A stretch of DNA of 64,000 nucleotides from Pontibacter cellulosilyticus (GCF_014306105.1 NZ_JACRVF010000004.1:1-64000), one strand, 5' to 3'; counted from the first letter of the stretch, positions 17,301 through 24,884 are shown. The notes: a model not told the origin generated them from the letters alone. Translations and numbers: made by a program.

Positions 17301-17538
17301 CCAAGGGCACACCCAGAGACTTGGTGCCTTTTACAAGCAATAAGCCATTGTCTGTGAAAACTCCTTCAGGTGCCAGACCTACGTCTCCTGTAACACCCGT
17401 CGTTCCCGTGTTGCTTAAACAGCCTGTACCTAAAACTGCAAAAGTGCTAGATTTACCCAGGCCTGGTTCTGATTGCGCTATGCTAAGGGTGGTGCTGCCA
17501 ATCAGAAAAAGGGTTAGTAGCAGTAAAATTTTATTCAT
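14320..17538 (-). CDS. Large secreted adhesin: ice-binding-like DUF3494, DUF11, PKD-like repeats, T9SS type B C-terminal domain
   Basis: The ATG at 17538 starts the signal peptide (MNKILLLLTLFLIGSTTLSIAQ); an upstream ATG at 17589 would add a non-signal leader. Of about 1072 residues, roughly 25-240 match DUF3494 (STFAVLGTGCLSNTGTTGVTGDVG, IFWIVKGNVSLG...), the fold of ice-binding proteins. Two DUF11 repeats follow (about 240-365 and 366-480: DEVTYTVTVSNAGPG, GGTVTYTIVTTNNGP), then six PKD-like repeats of about 85 residues with paired cysteines and a recurring YTWTVPAGWTI motif. The C-terminus (FPKAFSPNGDGKNDTW ... VVIFNRWGSEVY) is the gliding-motility-type sorting domain. Secreted through T9SS, probably with the PorP encoded next door. 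Confidence 0.92.
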   Translation of the reverse strand: MNKILLLLTLFLIGSTTLSIAQSEPGLGKSSTFAVLGTGCLSNTGTTGVTGDVGLAPEGVFTDNGLLLVKGTKSLGVPLASEALQDAKTVYDFWRSTAAVPFTDAGLKANGSFPGVYRSSGDVNLDGIIVLDGNGDVNSKFIFIIDGNLTTPAPNPPAPGTGLLLQNGAQPKNIFWIVKGNVSLGNSTSFQGTIISEGNITLEPGVNLIGRAISLKSCVNLNTNNIFLPNIIIADLSVGKVAAEGEYKIGDEVTYTVTVSNAGPGTATNVIVSEVMPPELEFVRVESASAGTYDPVRQEWVINELKINETAELKITFKILAGGTIVNKVKVGANNPDPKPGNNEGEDPIIVPVVSADLSIVKTASGAPYLLGGTVTYTIVTTNNGPYAAENVVVTESLPATLELQSFTVSKGAYDPATGIYTVGTLAKDEKATLTIVAKIIGVGQIINTASVGTTTPDPNPGNNTDPEPIEVTCPVPTLAIDGGAAQCAETANVTYTVTAVQGATYNFQLTGGLTEVSRSGNSITVNIGSATGKVIATVTDMCGNVYTVEKEVIVTSTPPAPSIEGSTSVCMNSEGLTYTASGLDDGNYQWSATGDVKIVSGQDGKKVTVKVGANGGTLSVKGSNKCFTSEAATVTITTKTPPATPDAISGPSAICGNTGDLTYSVTPVDGATGYTWKLPAGWVIESGQGTATIKVKSGTSTGDITVTANNDCGSSAAAVYKPSINNTPPAPLTINGSHGSCPGTVLTYNVAGVTGATGYTWTVPAGWTIKNGQGSSTIEVEVGQNAGQVTVAGTNECGAGATAKLDVAPAPVPPAPGTIEGPNATCANTENLTYSIAVLTGGDKYEWTVPQGWTIVSGQGTLSITVKAGAAGGKVGVTATNDCGTSKASTLDVSVTTPPAAPVAIQDMSSLCDGLKYTVDAVPGATDYTWTVPAGFTIVSGQGTTTITVKMDNPSAFGQVSVKANAGTCDGPATSLPIDKEKIAGDLNFPKAFSPNGDGKNDTWVIENLMKYPKNQVVIFNRWGSEVYKKDDYQNDWNGNKLEKGTYFYKVSVTMCDGADKVFTGYVTIFR

Positions 17539-17905
17539 ATAGTTTAAGTAAAAGAAAATATAGTATATGTCTAATATATATAGATTCAACTATAGTTATT
17601 GAACATTTCCATTTACTTAAACTATTGTATTAAGTTATACTAAATTCAAAAAATCATATGAAAAGATATAAAAAATACAAAATATATTAAATAAGTAATA
17701 TTATAATGCTTCAGCCATTCATATTGCAATTTTTAACTACAATTTTATGGTGGTGCAATTTTTTATTTGTTAGTGAATAATACTTTGCCAAAAACGGCCT
17801 TATTAAACGCAAATAAGGGTGGAATTCTGGTGTTTTAACGCTATTTGCAAAAGCAGAAATTATAGCTATAACAGAAAGCCATAGAAAATAGTACAATTAT
17901 AAAAA
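17539..17905. other. A/T-rich intergenic region upstream of the adhesin operon
   Basis: About 370 bases with very low G+C and no credible gene. A 61-codon minus-strand frame at 17711-17896 overlaps the A/T-rich tract and lacks coding character. The adhesin promoter should be in 17540-17700 on the minus strand, but I find no clean TTTG-N19-TAnnTTTG match. Confidence 0.6.
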
Positions 17906-17939
17906 AAGAGCCCCGTTGCGCTGTGGCAACGGGGCTCTT
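17906..17939 (-). terminator. lipA terminator
   Basis: AAGAGCCCCGTTGC (17906-17919) pairs perfectly with GCAACGGGGCTCTT (17926-17939), a 14-bp stem with a 6-base loop. On the minus strand it is followed by a T-run (complement of 17901-17907). It lies 19 bases downstream of lipA. Confidence 0.93.
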
Positions 17940-17958
17940 CTATCCTTTAAAATCACAA

Positions 17959-18870
17959 TTATACATGCACATGTCGTTCTGCATGGTATGATGAGCGAAC
18001 CAATGGCCCTGACTCTACATACTTTATTCCGCGTTTTAGACCTTCTTCTCTGTAATGCTCAAACAGGTCCGGGTGAATAAACTCGGCTACCTCTAAGTGC
18101 ATCTTTGTAGGCTGCAGGTACTGTCCCAGCGTCAGGATATCACAGCCATTGGCAGCAAGATCGTCCATAGCTTGGTATACTTGCTCAGGTGTTTCACCTA
18201 ACCCCAGCATGATACCTGTTTTAGTGCGCTTGCCATACTCTTTCGTACGCTTTATCTGCTCTAAACTACGGTCATACTTAGCCTGCGGGCGCACTTGGCG
18301 GTAAAGCTCTTTCACGGTTTCCATGTTATGCGACACCACTTCCTGCCCCGGCGAAATCATTGTGATCAGCGCATCCCAGTTTGCCTTCACATCCGGGATT
18401 AGGGATTCTATTGTAGTGCTCGGAGACAGCTCTTTAACCAGCCTTACCGTTTCGTGCCAGATGGCTGCGCCACGGTCTTTCAGTTCGTCGCGGTTAACGG
18501 AGGTAATAACGGCATGCTTAACGCCCATTAATTGGATGGCTTCTGCCACACGGCGCGGCTCATCCTCGTCGTACTCGTTTGGCCGGCCGGTAGCCACAGC
18601 ACAGAACGAGCAACTGCGCGTACACACATTACCCAATATCATAAATGTAGCCGTGCCTGCACCCCAGCACTCTCCCATATTAGGGCAGTTACCGCTTTCG
18701 CAGATGGTGTGCAGTTTATACTCGTCTACTATACTTCTAACTTTTGCATATTCTTTTCCTACCGGCAGCTTTACACGAAGCCAGTTTGGCTTACGCGGCT
18801 TACCTAAAGCGTTTAGCCCTTCGGGTGTGGCGTTGGGCTGTATAACCGGAAGTGTAATCAAATCGTCCAT
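17959..18870 (-). CDS. lipA: Lipoyl synthase
   Basis: The 303-residue radical-SAM enzyme inserts two sulfurs into octanoyl-domains of GcvH and 2-oxoacid dehydrogenase E2. The auxiliary cluster cysteines are in [13 protein letters not shown] (about residues 57-69), the radical-SAM cluster is CTRSCSFC (about 83-90), and the C-terminal [10 protein letters not shown] carries the serine ligand motif. Length is standard. It is single, flanked by its own terminator, and its client enzymes include the gcvP system and the E1 alpha/beta complex encoded nearby. A -7 element sits only four bases before the ATG, so the transcript may be nearly leaderless. Confidence 0.97.
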   Translation of the reverse strand: MDDLITLPVIQPNATPEGLNALGKPRKPNWLRVKLPVGKEYAKVRSIVDEYKLHTICESGNCPNMGECWGAGTATFMILGNVCTRSCSFCAVATGRPNEYDEDEPRRVAEAIQLMGVKHAVITSVNRDELKDRGAAIWHETVRLVKELSPSTTIESLIPDVKANWDALITMISPGQEVVSHNMETVKELYRQVRPQAKYDRSLEQIKRTKEYGKRTKTGIMLGLGETPEQVYQAMDDLAANGCDILTLGQYLQPTKMHLEVAEFIHPDLFEHYREEGLKRGIKYVESGPLVRSSYHAERHVHV

Positions 18871-18874
18871 GGTG

Positions 18875-18882
18875 CAAAGATA
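18875..18882 (-). promoter_or_regulatory. -7 element immediately before lipA
   Basis: On the minus strand TATCTTTG fits TAnnTTTG and ends four bases before the lipA ATG. With the usual initiation 6-7 bases downstream, transcription would begin at or next to the start codon. The -33 position reads TAAA, a poor match. Confidence 0.4.
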
Positions 18883-18992
18883 GGAAGTTATGCATTAAGA
18901 GTTTAGCCATTAGCTAAGATTTGTGCAGTCACATGGCGTAGCGGCACCCTCCCATAACAGGACTTATACTTGAAATGTTCTTTGAAGAGAAG

Positions 18993-19724
18993 TTATTTGC
19001 GGCGGCCGTAGTATAAATTAAGATATACTGAAGTAAAGAGTTGCTCATTTTCGGCCTGTGGTATAATTACCATCTCTTTCGGGAAGATCTCAACCATAAA
19101 ACCAACCTCTATGCCGGCTATACTCTCGCGGTAACGGCCATACTCGAAGCTTAACCCGCCTTTGATATGTGCACCAAAGTTAACGTTGGCCTCGCCTAAG
19201 CCCTGAAATACAGATGCATTTCCTAAGATGTTCTCGAAGCTGCGGTGCCTCTGAGGATCGTAATGCTCAGTGCGAATGTCCTGCGAAGTTGGCCCGCCAT
19301 AATTATAGCGGATATAATATGGTATCAGCAAACCAAGCGAAGGACCTGCACCGGCAATAGCATTTACCTGCACTCCAGACTCTGCGGCTTTCCTGAAAAG
19401 CACAAACTCGCGACCATAATGCGGACGCACTGCAAATAAATAATTTCGTTTGCCTGCAATAAACTGATCGCCTGTTTCGCTGAAAATCGGATTTTCTTTC
19501 GGATGCTTTACTTCCACTATCTCAAGGCCGCCAAACTGGTACATGCTTTCGCTCATGAAGTACACCGACCTGAAGAACACGCCTCCAATCAATCCTCCAT
19601 TAGAGTTGATGTTTATGCCGTAGCTCAGTTCATTCTGAAAACTTTCGTCTTCTTCTGTTTGTGCAGTTGCCGGCAGGGCTACCCCAAAAGCAAGTACTAG
19701 TACAAGTGCAAGATATCTTACCAC
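18993..19724 (-). CDS. Exported outer-membrane-type protein, unknown function
   Basis: The 243-residue protein has a signal peptide (MVRYLALVLVLAFGVALPATAQ) and alternating amphipathic strands rich in Tyr/Phe/Gly (NELSYGININSNGGLIGGVFFRS, INAIAGAGPSLGLL, LFTSVYLNLYYGRRK), typical of a small beta-barrel. The final LYLYYG-like strand with basic end is like many Bacteroidetes outer-membrane proteins. I recognise no named family. It stands alone between lipA and the divergent osmC-family gene. Confidence 0.75.
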   Translation of the reverse strand: MVRYLALVLVLAFGVALPATAQTEEDESFQNELSYGININSNGGLIGGVFFRSVYFMSESMYQFGGLEIVEVKHPKENPIFSETGDQFIAGKRNYLFAVRPHYGREFVLFRKAAESGVQVNAIAGAGPSLGLLIPYYIRYNYGGPTSQDIRTEHYDPQRHRSFENILGNASVFQGLGEANVNFGAHIKGGLSFEYGRYRESIAGIEVGFMVEIFPKEMVIIPQAENEQLFTSVYLNLYYGRRK

Positions 19725-19795
19725 CCGATTATTGATTTATAGTTAGATAAAAGTAACTAAATTTACGCGGTATTCAAAACTATAGTTCACACCCT

Positions 19796-20200
19796 ATGAC
19801 AACGATAAAAAGCTCATATAAAGGCGACTTACGCACCTGTGCCACGCACGTTGCCTCTGCCAACACTATTATTACCGATGCCCCTGTAGATAACAATGGC
19901 AAAGGGGAGGCATTTTCACCGACCGATCTTGTTTGCGCCGCCTTGGGCAGCTGCATGATGACCATTATGGGTATTGCAGCAAACCGTTGCGGCATTGACA
20001 TAGAGGGCATGGAGATCGAGACCAAAAAGATAATGGCCGCAGAGCCACGCCGTATTTCAGAGATTGTGCTAAACTTTAAAATGCCAGCCAACAGCTACTC
20101 CGCCAAGGATAGAGCTATACTGGAGAACGCAGCACGAACCTGCCCGGTTGCTTTAAGCCTGCACCCTGATATCAAACAGACAATCAGTTTCCAATACTAA
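19796..20200 (+). CDS. OsmC/Ohr family protein
   Basis: The 134-residue cytoplasmic protein belongs to the family that reduces organic hydroperoxides using two cysteines. Both are present: Cys in ALGSCMMTIMG (about residue 53) and Cys in ARTCPVALSL (about residue 117). The FSPTDLVCAALGSC context is the standard family motif. Its bacillithiol-linked neighbour ytxJ, convergent and only 37 bases away, suggests a thiol-stress theme, though the two are not cotranscribed. Whether it is OsmC-like or the YhfA-like branch cannot be told from motifs alone. Confidence 0.92.
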   Translation: MTTIKSSYKGDLRTCATHVASANTIITDAPVDNNGKGEAFSPTDLVCAALGSCMMTIMGIAANRCGIDIEGMEIETKKIMAAEPRRISEIVLNFKMPANSYSAKDRAILENAARTCPVALSLHPDIKQTISFQY

Positions 20201-20210
20201 TTAGAAAGTA

Positions 20211-20253
20211 GCGGCATGGCGGGAAGTATAGCCCTGCTATGCCGTTATTTTTT
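20211..20253 (+). terminator. Terminator between the convergent osmC-like and ytxJ genes
   Basis: CGGCAT (20212-20217) pairs with ATGCCG (20239-20244), strengthened by inner GGC/GGG pairing, and is followed by a run of T (20247-20253) on the plus strand. It overlaps the last codons of ytxJ on the other strand. Confidence 0.7.
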
Positions 20254-20578
20254 TCTTAAGCGCATCCACACTTATACTTAGGTGTGAGGCATCGTAAGTG
20301 CACATGCCATCCTGCAAAAGCAGCAGCTGCGGTGATTGGTGCGTAACGTGCAGCACCTCCGCCACTTCGTTAGACACAGGCCTGTAGCTCAGCAAATCCA
20401 GGTAGTAAGGTTTCACGTGGTCAAGACCAGATCCCTGCCACTGGCGCTCCAGCCGGCTTTTAGCTGTGGAACTGATAGAGCAGGCTGTGCTATGCTTAAA
20501 TATAACAACAGGAGTTTCTTTAGACTCCTGCAATACCTCATCGAGTTGTTCTATACTTGTAAGCGGATGCCAATTCAT
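20237..20578 (-). CDS. ytxJ: Bacillithiol system redox-active protein YtxJ
   Basis: The 113-residue thioredoxin-fold protein has the YtxJ signature VIFKHSTACSISSTAKSRLE (about residues 24-43), with a single active-site cysteine in HSTxCSIS and a YYLDLLSYRPVSNEVAEVLHVTHQSPQLLLL core. YtxJ is a monothiol bacilliredoxin-like protein that removes bacillithiol from protein cysteines, so the organism probably makes bacillithiol. It is the last of a same-strand series of four genes starting with E1 alpha/beta at 23243, with gaps of 12-42 bases. Confidence 0.88.
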   Translation of the reverse strand: MNWHPLTSIEQLDEVLQESKETPVVIFKHSTACSISSTAKSRLERQWQGSGLDHVKPYYLDLLSYRPVSNEVAEVLHVTHQSPQLLLLQDGMCTYDASHLSISVDALKKKITA

Positions 20579-20608
20579 AGTATAATAATCTCTATTCTTT
20601 CTTAATGT

Positions 20609-20962
20609 TTAGTTAGAACGCTTCTTTTTCTTTTTTCTGTTAAAGAGTCGCTTTTTCTTTACCGGCTCACCGGCTTCGTTAAACTGGTACCGGGCTCTTT
20701 CGTCTTTCTTTTTTACCCTTTTACGGCCTGCTTCGCCTACCTTAAAAGTATAGGCATCCACGTTAAGGTGTGTGTCTTTGTACTGCGCTTCTACGGTATC
20801 GGCCTGCTTTAGAAACTTTTTGCGCTGCTGCTTGTGCTCCTCATTAGACTTGTGCTTTATCTGTGCAAAAGTAGGTGCTGTTGCTAACAGAAGCATTACT
20901 AAAAGGCAGCCGAGCCACTTGCCGGCATCCACAAAAACAGATTTCTTAAGATCACACATCAT
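20609..20962 (-). CDS. Small basic exported protein, unknown function
   Basis: The 117-residue protein has an N-terminal hydrophobic segment (GCLLVMLLLATAPTFAQ) consistent with a signal peptide and a very basic remainder ending RLFNRKKKKKRSN. It contains repeated Lys clusters (KHKSNEEHKQQRKK, GRKRVKKKDERARYQF). No family is recognised. Start could be either of the two initial ATGs. It lies 30 bases upstream of ytxJ on the same strand, and its Lys-rich end resembles that of the neighbour at 21006-21251 (KKRGLFGGIFNR), which suggests a related role in the envelope. Confidence 0.6.
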   Translation of the reverse strand: MMCDLKKSVFVDAGKWLGCLLVMLLLATAPTFAQIKHKSNEEHKQQRKKFLKQADTVEAQYKDTHLNVDAYTFKVGEAGRKRVKKKDERARYQFNEAGEPVKKKRLFNRKKKKKRSN

Positions 20963-21005
20963 CAGGCTGTCCTAGCGTTTATACTGTTTTCAGCGTTGCT
21001 TGTTC

Positions 21006-21251
21006 TTATCGATTAAATATCCCGCCAAACAAGCCGCGCTTCTTTTGTACACGACCATTCTTATCCATGGGCACACTTACACCTTGCATACTTTGGCTGT
21101 TGGGCCCTTTTATACTAATCTTGCTGCTTTTGCCTGGGGGCTTTGGGCAACGCAGTATACCTTTATGCTGGCAGCTACCAAGTAGTATAAACATACTTAG
21201 CAGCGACAGTAGCAGGTAACGCTTGATATTAAGTACATGGTGCATAAGCAA
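21006..21251 (-). CDS. Small lipoprotein, unknown function
   Basis: The 81-residue predicted lipoprotein has a hydrophobic signal (YLLLSLLSMFILLGSC) with a lipobox LLGSC and Cys near residue 27. The mature 54 residues are Pro/Lys/Gly-rich (CPKPPGKSSKISIKG) and end KKRGLFGGIFNR. No family is recognised. It begins 12 bases after the E1 alpha/beta gene on the same strand, so it is probably cotranscribed with it. Confidence 0.65.
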   Translation of the reverse strand: MLMHHVLNIKRYLLLSLLSMFILLGSCQHKGILRCPKPPGKSSKISIKGPNSQSMQGVSVPMDKNGRVQKKRGLFGGIFNR

Positions 21252-21263
21252 TAATTTTTTGTT

Positions 21264-23243
21264 TTAGTAGGAAAGCATAGCTTCTACCTTTTCGCGCAGG
21301 CGCTGCTTTGGCAAAAACTCCTGCTCGAGTGGCGGCGCAAACGGCACGGCTGTATCTAAGCTGGCAACACGCGCTACCGGTGCATCCAGCAACTCAAAGC
21401 AATGTTCGCTTATCCAGGCAGCTATTTCGCCGCCTATACCACCCGTCAAGGTATCTTCATGAAGAATAAGCGCTCTGCCCGTTTTTTCCACAGCGGCTCT
21501 AACAGCTTCTTTATCCCAAGGCAGCAGCGAACGCAGGTCCAGTATCTCCAGGCTTGCATCTGACAGTTCCTGCTGCAGTTGCTTGGCCCAGTGCACTCCC
21601 ATTCCATACGTAATTATGGTAAGGTCTGTTCCTTCGGCTACCGTTCTGGCCTTGCCAATCTCTATAGTATAATAGTCATCCGGAATCTCTTGTGAGATAG
21701 AACGGTAAAGCAGCTTATGCTCGAAATACATCACCGGATTCGGGTCTTCCAAGGCGGCATTTAGCAAACCTTTGGCATCGTAAGGCGACGAAGGGTATAC
21801 TACCTTTAAACCCGGAGTATGGAAGAACCAGGCTTCGTTGCTTTGCGAATGGAAAGGACCTGCTGCAGTACCCGCACCTGTTGGCATACGCACCAACACA
21901 TCGGCATGCTGGCCCCAGCGGTAATGGCTCTTGGCAAGATTATTCACGATCTGGCTAAAGCCCGCACTCACGAAGTCTGCGAACTGCATCTCTACCATAC
22001 TTTTCTGCCCGCGCACCGACATGCCCAAGCCAATGCCAAGTATAGCCGATTCGCACAGTGGGGTATTTCGTACGCGGTCCTTGCCGAATTTCTCAACAAA
22101 GCCTTCAGTAATTTTGAATACACCACCATACTCAGCAATATCCTGCCCCATCAGCACCAGTTCTGGGTAACGCTCCATACTTTGGCGCAACGCATCCGAA
22201 ATGGCATCCACAAAACGTCGCTCTGTTTTTGCATCCGATGCAGGCTTTATCACCTCCTGGTCGAATGGCTTGTACATATCATCCAGCTCTTCCTGGTGAT
22301 CAGCTACTGGCATTGGCGTAGAGAAAGCTGTTTGTAAACCGTCTTCTATCTCGGCTTTCAGCTCCTCTTTTATACTTTCCATTGTCTTCTGCGTCAGCAC
22401 CAACTCATCCAGCAGGTAACGCTCAAAGTTCTCCACAGGGTCTTTCTTGGCCCATTTCTCAAACAGCTCCTGTGGCACATATTTGGTACCGCTAGCCTCT
22501 TCGTGGCCGCGCATCCTGAAGGTGATAGCCTCTATCAGCATTGGGCGCGGGTTCTTGCGAATACTGGCTGCTGCCTGGCGTACCGTATCGTATACTTCGA
22601 TGATGTTGTTACCGTCTACTTGCAGTGCATCAATGCCATAGGCAGGGCCTTTATCTATAAACTGGTTAAATTTGAACTGCTCGCTGCTTGGCGTTGAAAG
22701 GCCATACCCGTTATTTTCGATCATGAAGATAACCGGCAATCCCCACACAGCCGCTACGTTCAGCGCCTCATGGAAATCGCCTTCGCTTGCACCACCGTCA
22801 CCACTGAATACCAGCGTTACTTTCTCCTTCTTCTCCAGCAGATCAGCTAAAGCGATACCATCTGCCACAGCCAACTGCGGACCAAGGTGCGAGATCATGC
22901 CTACAATGTGGTGCTCGTTTGAGCCGAAGTGGAAGGAACGGTCGCGGCCTTTGGTAAAACCTGTAGTTTTGCCCTGGAACTGCGCAAACAGCCTATCCAG
23001 CGGAACTTCACGGCTTGTGAACACGCCCAGGTTGCGGTGCAGCGGCAGAATGTACTCGTCCTGCTCCAGCGCTAATGCCGAGCCTACTGATATTGCCTCT
23101 TGCCCAATACCCGAAAACCATTTGCTTATTTTACCCTGGCGCAGCAGCACGAGCATACGCTCTTCTATCATGCGGGGCTTCAGTATGGCTTTGTACAAGT
23201 TTAAAAGTTCGTCGTCGGAGTATTCTTTGCGATTATAGTTCAT
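21264..23243 (-). CDS. Fused 2-oxoacid dehydrogenase E1 alpha/beta (branched-chain type)
   Basis: The 659-residue protein fuses both E1 subunits. The alpha half (about 1-320) has the thiamine diphosphate motif GDGGASEGDFHEALN ... IENN (about residues 150-180), and the beta half (about 335-659) has EYGGVFKITEGFVEKFG, the beta transketolase-like fold and a C-terminal swivel domain (DLRSLLPWDKEAV). It decarboxylates branched-chain 2-oxoacids or pyruvate and passes the acyl group to lipoyl-E2. The AlaGln..RxxxHFGS pattern favours the branched-chain branch, but substrate is not certain. No E2 or E3 gene is adjacent. It heads a minus-strand series with three small genes. Confidence 0.92.
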   Translation of the reverse strand: MNYNRKEYSDDELLNLYKAILKPRMIEERMLVLLRQGKISKWFSGIGQEAISVGSALALEQDEYILPLHRNLGVFTSREVPLDRLFAQFQGKTTGFTKGRDRSFHFGSNEHHIVGMISHLGPQLAVADGIALADLLEKKEKVTLVFSGDGGASEGDFHEALNVAAVWGLPVIFMIENNGYGLSTPSSEQFKFNQFIDKGPAYGIDALQVDGNNIIEVYDTVRQAAASIRKNPRPMLIEAITFRMRGHEEASGTKYVPQELFEKWAKKDPVENFERYLLDELVLTQKTMESIKEELKAEIEDGLQTAFSTPMPVADHQEELDDMYKPFDQEVIKPASDAKTERRFVDAISDALRQSMERYPELVLMGQDIAEYGGVFKITEGFVEKFGKDRVRNTPLCESAILGIGLGMSVRGQKSMVEMQFADFVSAGFSQIVNNLAKSHYRWGQHADVLVRMPTGAGTAAGPFHSQSNEAWFFHTPGLKVVYPSSPYDAKGLLNAALEDPNPVMYFEHKLLYRSISQEIPDDYYTIEIGKARTVAEGTDLTIITYGMGVHWAKQLQQELSDASLEILDLRSLLPWDKEAVRAAVEKTGRALILHEDTLTGGIGGEIAAWISEHCFELLDAPVARVASLDTAVPFAPPLEQEFLPKQRLREKVEAMLSY

Positions 23244-23336
23244 CTGAAAAAAAGGAAAACCTCGTTATAGTTAGGCAAGTTACTATATTAGGCATAGCAA
23301 CAAAAGTTGCTGCTAATTTATACTTTTGTCTTATAC

Positions 23337-23435
23337 TTTGACAAAGGACCTGTTGACAAAAGACTAGGGACACCAATTTATGGAAGCTGGAACCGAAAGA
23401 AGGAACTGTAGTATATCCTGAGAGAGTCCTTTGTC
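23337..23435. repeat. TTTGACAAAGGAC intergenic repeat, left copy
   Basis: The 28 bases at 23337-23364 match 24724-24751 at 25 of 28 positions. GACAAAGGAC (23340-23349) also has an inverted copy at 23426-23435, with 76 bases between the arms. The unit sits upstream of the M16 peptidase gene at 23462, and its partner lies just after that gene. Confidence 0.75.
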
Positions 23436-23461
23436 TGATAATCTTATGTCTTAAATAAATT

Positions 23462-24721
23462 ATGATACAATTTAAGGAATTTACACTGGATAACGGCTTA
23501 CGTGTAATCGTGCACGAAGATCATACTTCGCCAATGGCTGTACTGAATGTGCTGTATGATGTAGGATCCAGGGACGAAGAAGAGTCGCACACCGGCTTTG
23601 CCCATTTATTTGAGCACCTGATGTTTAGTGGCTCTATAAACATACACAGCTACGACGAACCTTTGCAGCGCGTGGGTGGTGAAAACAACGCCTTCACCAG
23701 CCCAGATATCACTAACTACTATTTATCAGTACCGGCGCAAAACATTGAGACAGGTTTTTGGCTAGAGTCGGACCGCATGATGGAGCTGCTCTTTAACGAG
23801 AACGGCCTGGAGGTGCAGCGCAAAGTGGTGGTAGAGGAGTTTAAGCAGAATTACCTGAACCAGCCTTACGGCGATGTTTGGCTGAAGCTGCGCCCATTGG
23901 CTTACAAGGAGCACCCGTACAAGTGGGCTACAATCGGTAAAGAGATTTCGCACATAGAAGATGCCACCATGGATATCGTGAAGGCATTTTTCAAGAAACA
24001 CTACTCGCCAAGCAATGCCATACTTGTAGTAGCCGGTAACGTTACCTTCGACAAAGCAAAAGAGCTTACCGAGAAATGGTTCGGGCCTATACCTGCCGGA
24101 CAAAAGTATGAGCGCAACATTAAGCCGGAGCCAAAGCAAACTGAGCCACGTGTGCTGGAAGTAACTGCCGATGTGCCGCTAAGCGCTATCTATAAAGCGT
24201 ACCATATGCCTAACCGCACGCACAAAGACTATTATGCCGTAGACCTGATCAGTGACATACTGGGTCGTGGTAAATCGAGCAGGCTGTACGATAAGCTGGT
24301 TAAGGAGCAGAAGCTGTTCAACTCTATTGCCGCGTCGGTGACAGGATCTATAGAAGAAGGTCTGCTGATCATACAGGGCAAGCTGAACGAAGGCATAAGT
24401 ATTGAAGAAGCCAATGCAGCCATAGAAGCTATTAACAAGGAACTGATGGATAACCTCGTGGATGAGCATGAGCTAAATAAAGTAAAAAACCAGGCAGAGA
24501 CCAGCTTAGTTTTCTCTGAAATTGAGCTGCTGAACCGCGCTATGAACCTGGCCTATGGAAAACTGCTGGGCGATGCAAACTTTGTGAACACCGAAGGCGA
24601 AAAGATACAAGCCGTAACGCCAGCCGATATTCAGCGCTGCGCTAAAGAAGTACTGAACCCGAATAACTGCTCAACGCTGCTGTACAAGGCAGAGAAAAAG
24701 CAGGAGGCGGTAGAAGCGTAA
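23462..24721 (+). CDS. M16 family zinc peptidase (pitrilysin/processing-peptidase type)
   Basis: The 419-residue protein is a single-unit M16 peptidase. The inverted zinc motif HxxEH is complete: His48-Leu-Phe-Glu51-His52 in GFAHLFEHLMFSGS, with the distal glutamate expected in VVVEEFKQNYLNQPYG (about residues 123-138). The C-terminal half (YHMPNRTHKDYYAVDLISDILGRGKSSRLYDKL) is the homologous lid domain, with the R..Y substrate-binding pair. No signal peptide is seen, so it is probably cytoplasmic or exported by another route. A tandem second M16 gene, common in related genomes, is absent. Confidence 0.95.
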   Translation: MIQFKEFTLDNGLRVIVHEDHTSPMAVLNVLYDVGSRDEEESHTGFAHLFEHLMFSGSINIHSYDEPLQRVGGENNAFTSPDITNYYLSVPAQNIETGFWLESDRMMELLFNENGLEVQRKVVVEEFKQNYLNQPYGDVWLKLRPLAYKEHPYKWATIGKEISHIEDATMDIVKAFFKKHYSPSNAILVVAGNVTFDKAKELTEKWFGPIPAGQKYERNIKPEPKQTEPRVLEVTADVPLSAIYKAYHMPNRTHKDYYAVDLISDILGRGKSSRLYDKLVKEQKLFNSIAASVTGSIEEGLLIIQGKLNEGISIEEANAAIEAINKELMDNLVDEHELNKVKNQAETSLVFSEIELLNRAMNLAYGKLLGDANFVNTEGEKIQAVTPADIQRCAKEVLNPNNCSTLLYKAEKKQEAVEA

Positions 24722-24723
24722 GT

Positions 24724-24803
24724 TTTGACAAAGGACTGCTTGACAAAAGACAAAGGAGAAGGGTTAAAACTCTTTTGTCCTTTGTCAAGCAGTCCTTTGT
24801 CCT
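24724..24803. repeat. TTTGACAAAGGAC intergenic repeat, right copy, forming a long hairpin
   Basis: The left arm (24726-24757) and right arm (24772-24802) are nearly complementary over about 30 bases: GACAAAGGACTGCTTGACAAA occurs once forward and once in reverse. The loop is GAAGGGTTAAAACTC-like. It begins three bases past the stop codon of the M16 gene and could stop or stabilise its mRNA, though no T-run follows. Confidence 0.8.
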
Positions 24804-24830
24804 TCTGAAGAGAACCTTTCCCGCCTCACA

Positions 24831-24861
24831 TTTGTATATACAACAAACAATTATAAATTTG
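24831..24861 (+). promoter_or_regulatory. Promoter of the marR-type gene, perfect consensus
   Basis: TTTG (24831-24834), a 19-base spacer and TAAATTTG (24854-24861) match the Bacteroidetes promoter exactly. Transcription would start near 24868, about 17 bases before the ATG at 24885. The -33 element is embedded in the operator palindrome. Confidence 0.8.
24832..24843. promoter_or_regulatory. Putative MarR operator, copy 1
   Basis: TTGTATATACAA is a perfect 12-bp palindrome covering the -33 element of the regulator gene's own promoter. A repressor bound here would block RNA polymerase, so autoregulation is expected. The same palindrome recurs upstream of the reductase gene at 25356. Confidence 0.7.
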
Positions 24862-24884
24862 CACCGCAATCGCAGCAAGCACCA

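Noticed and set aside
17711..17896. 61-codon frame in the A/T-rich gap upstream of lipA
   Set aside because: Composition follows the local A/T content, no ribosome-binding context, and it abuts the lipA terminator.
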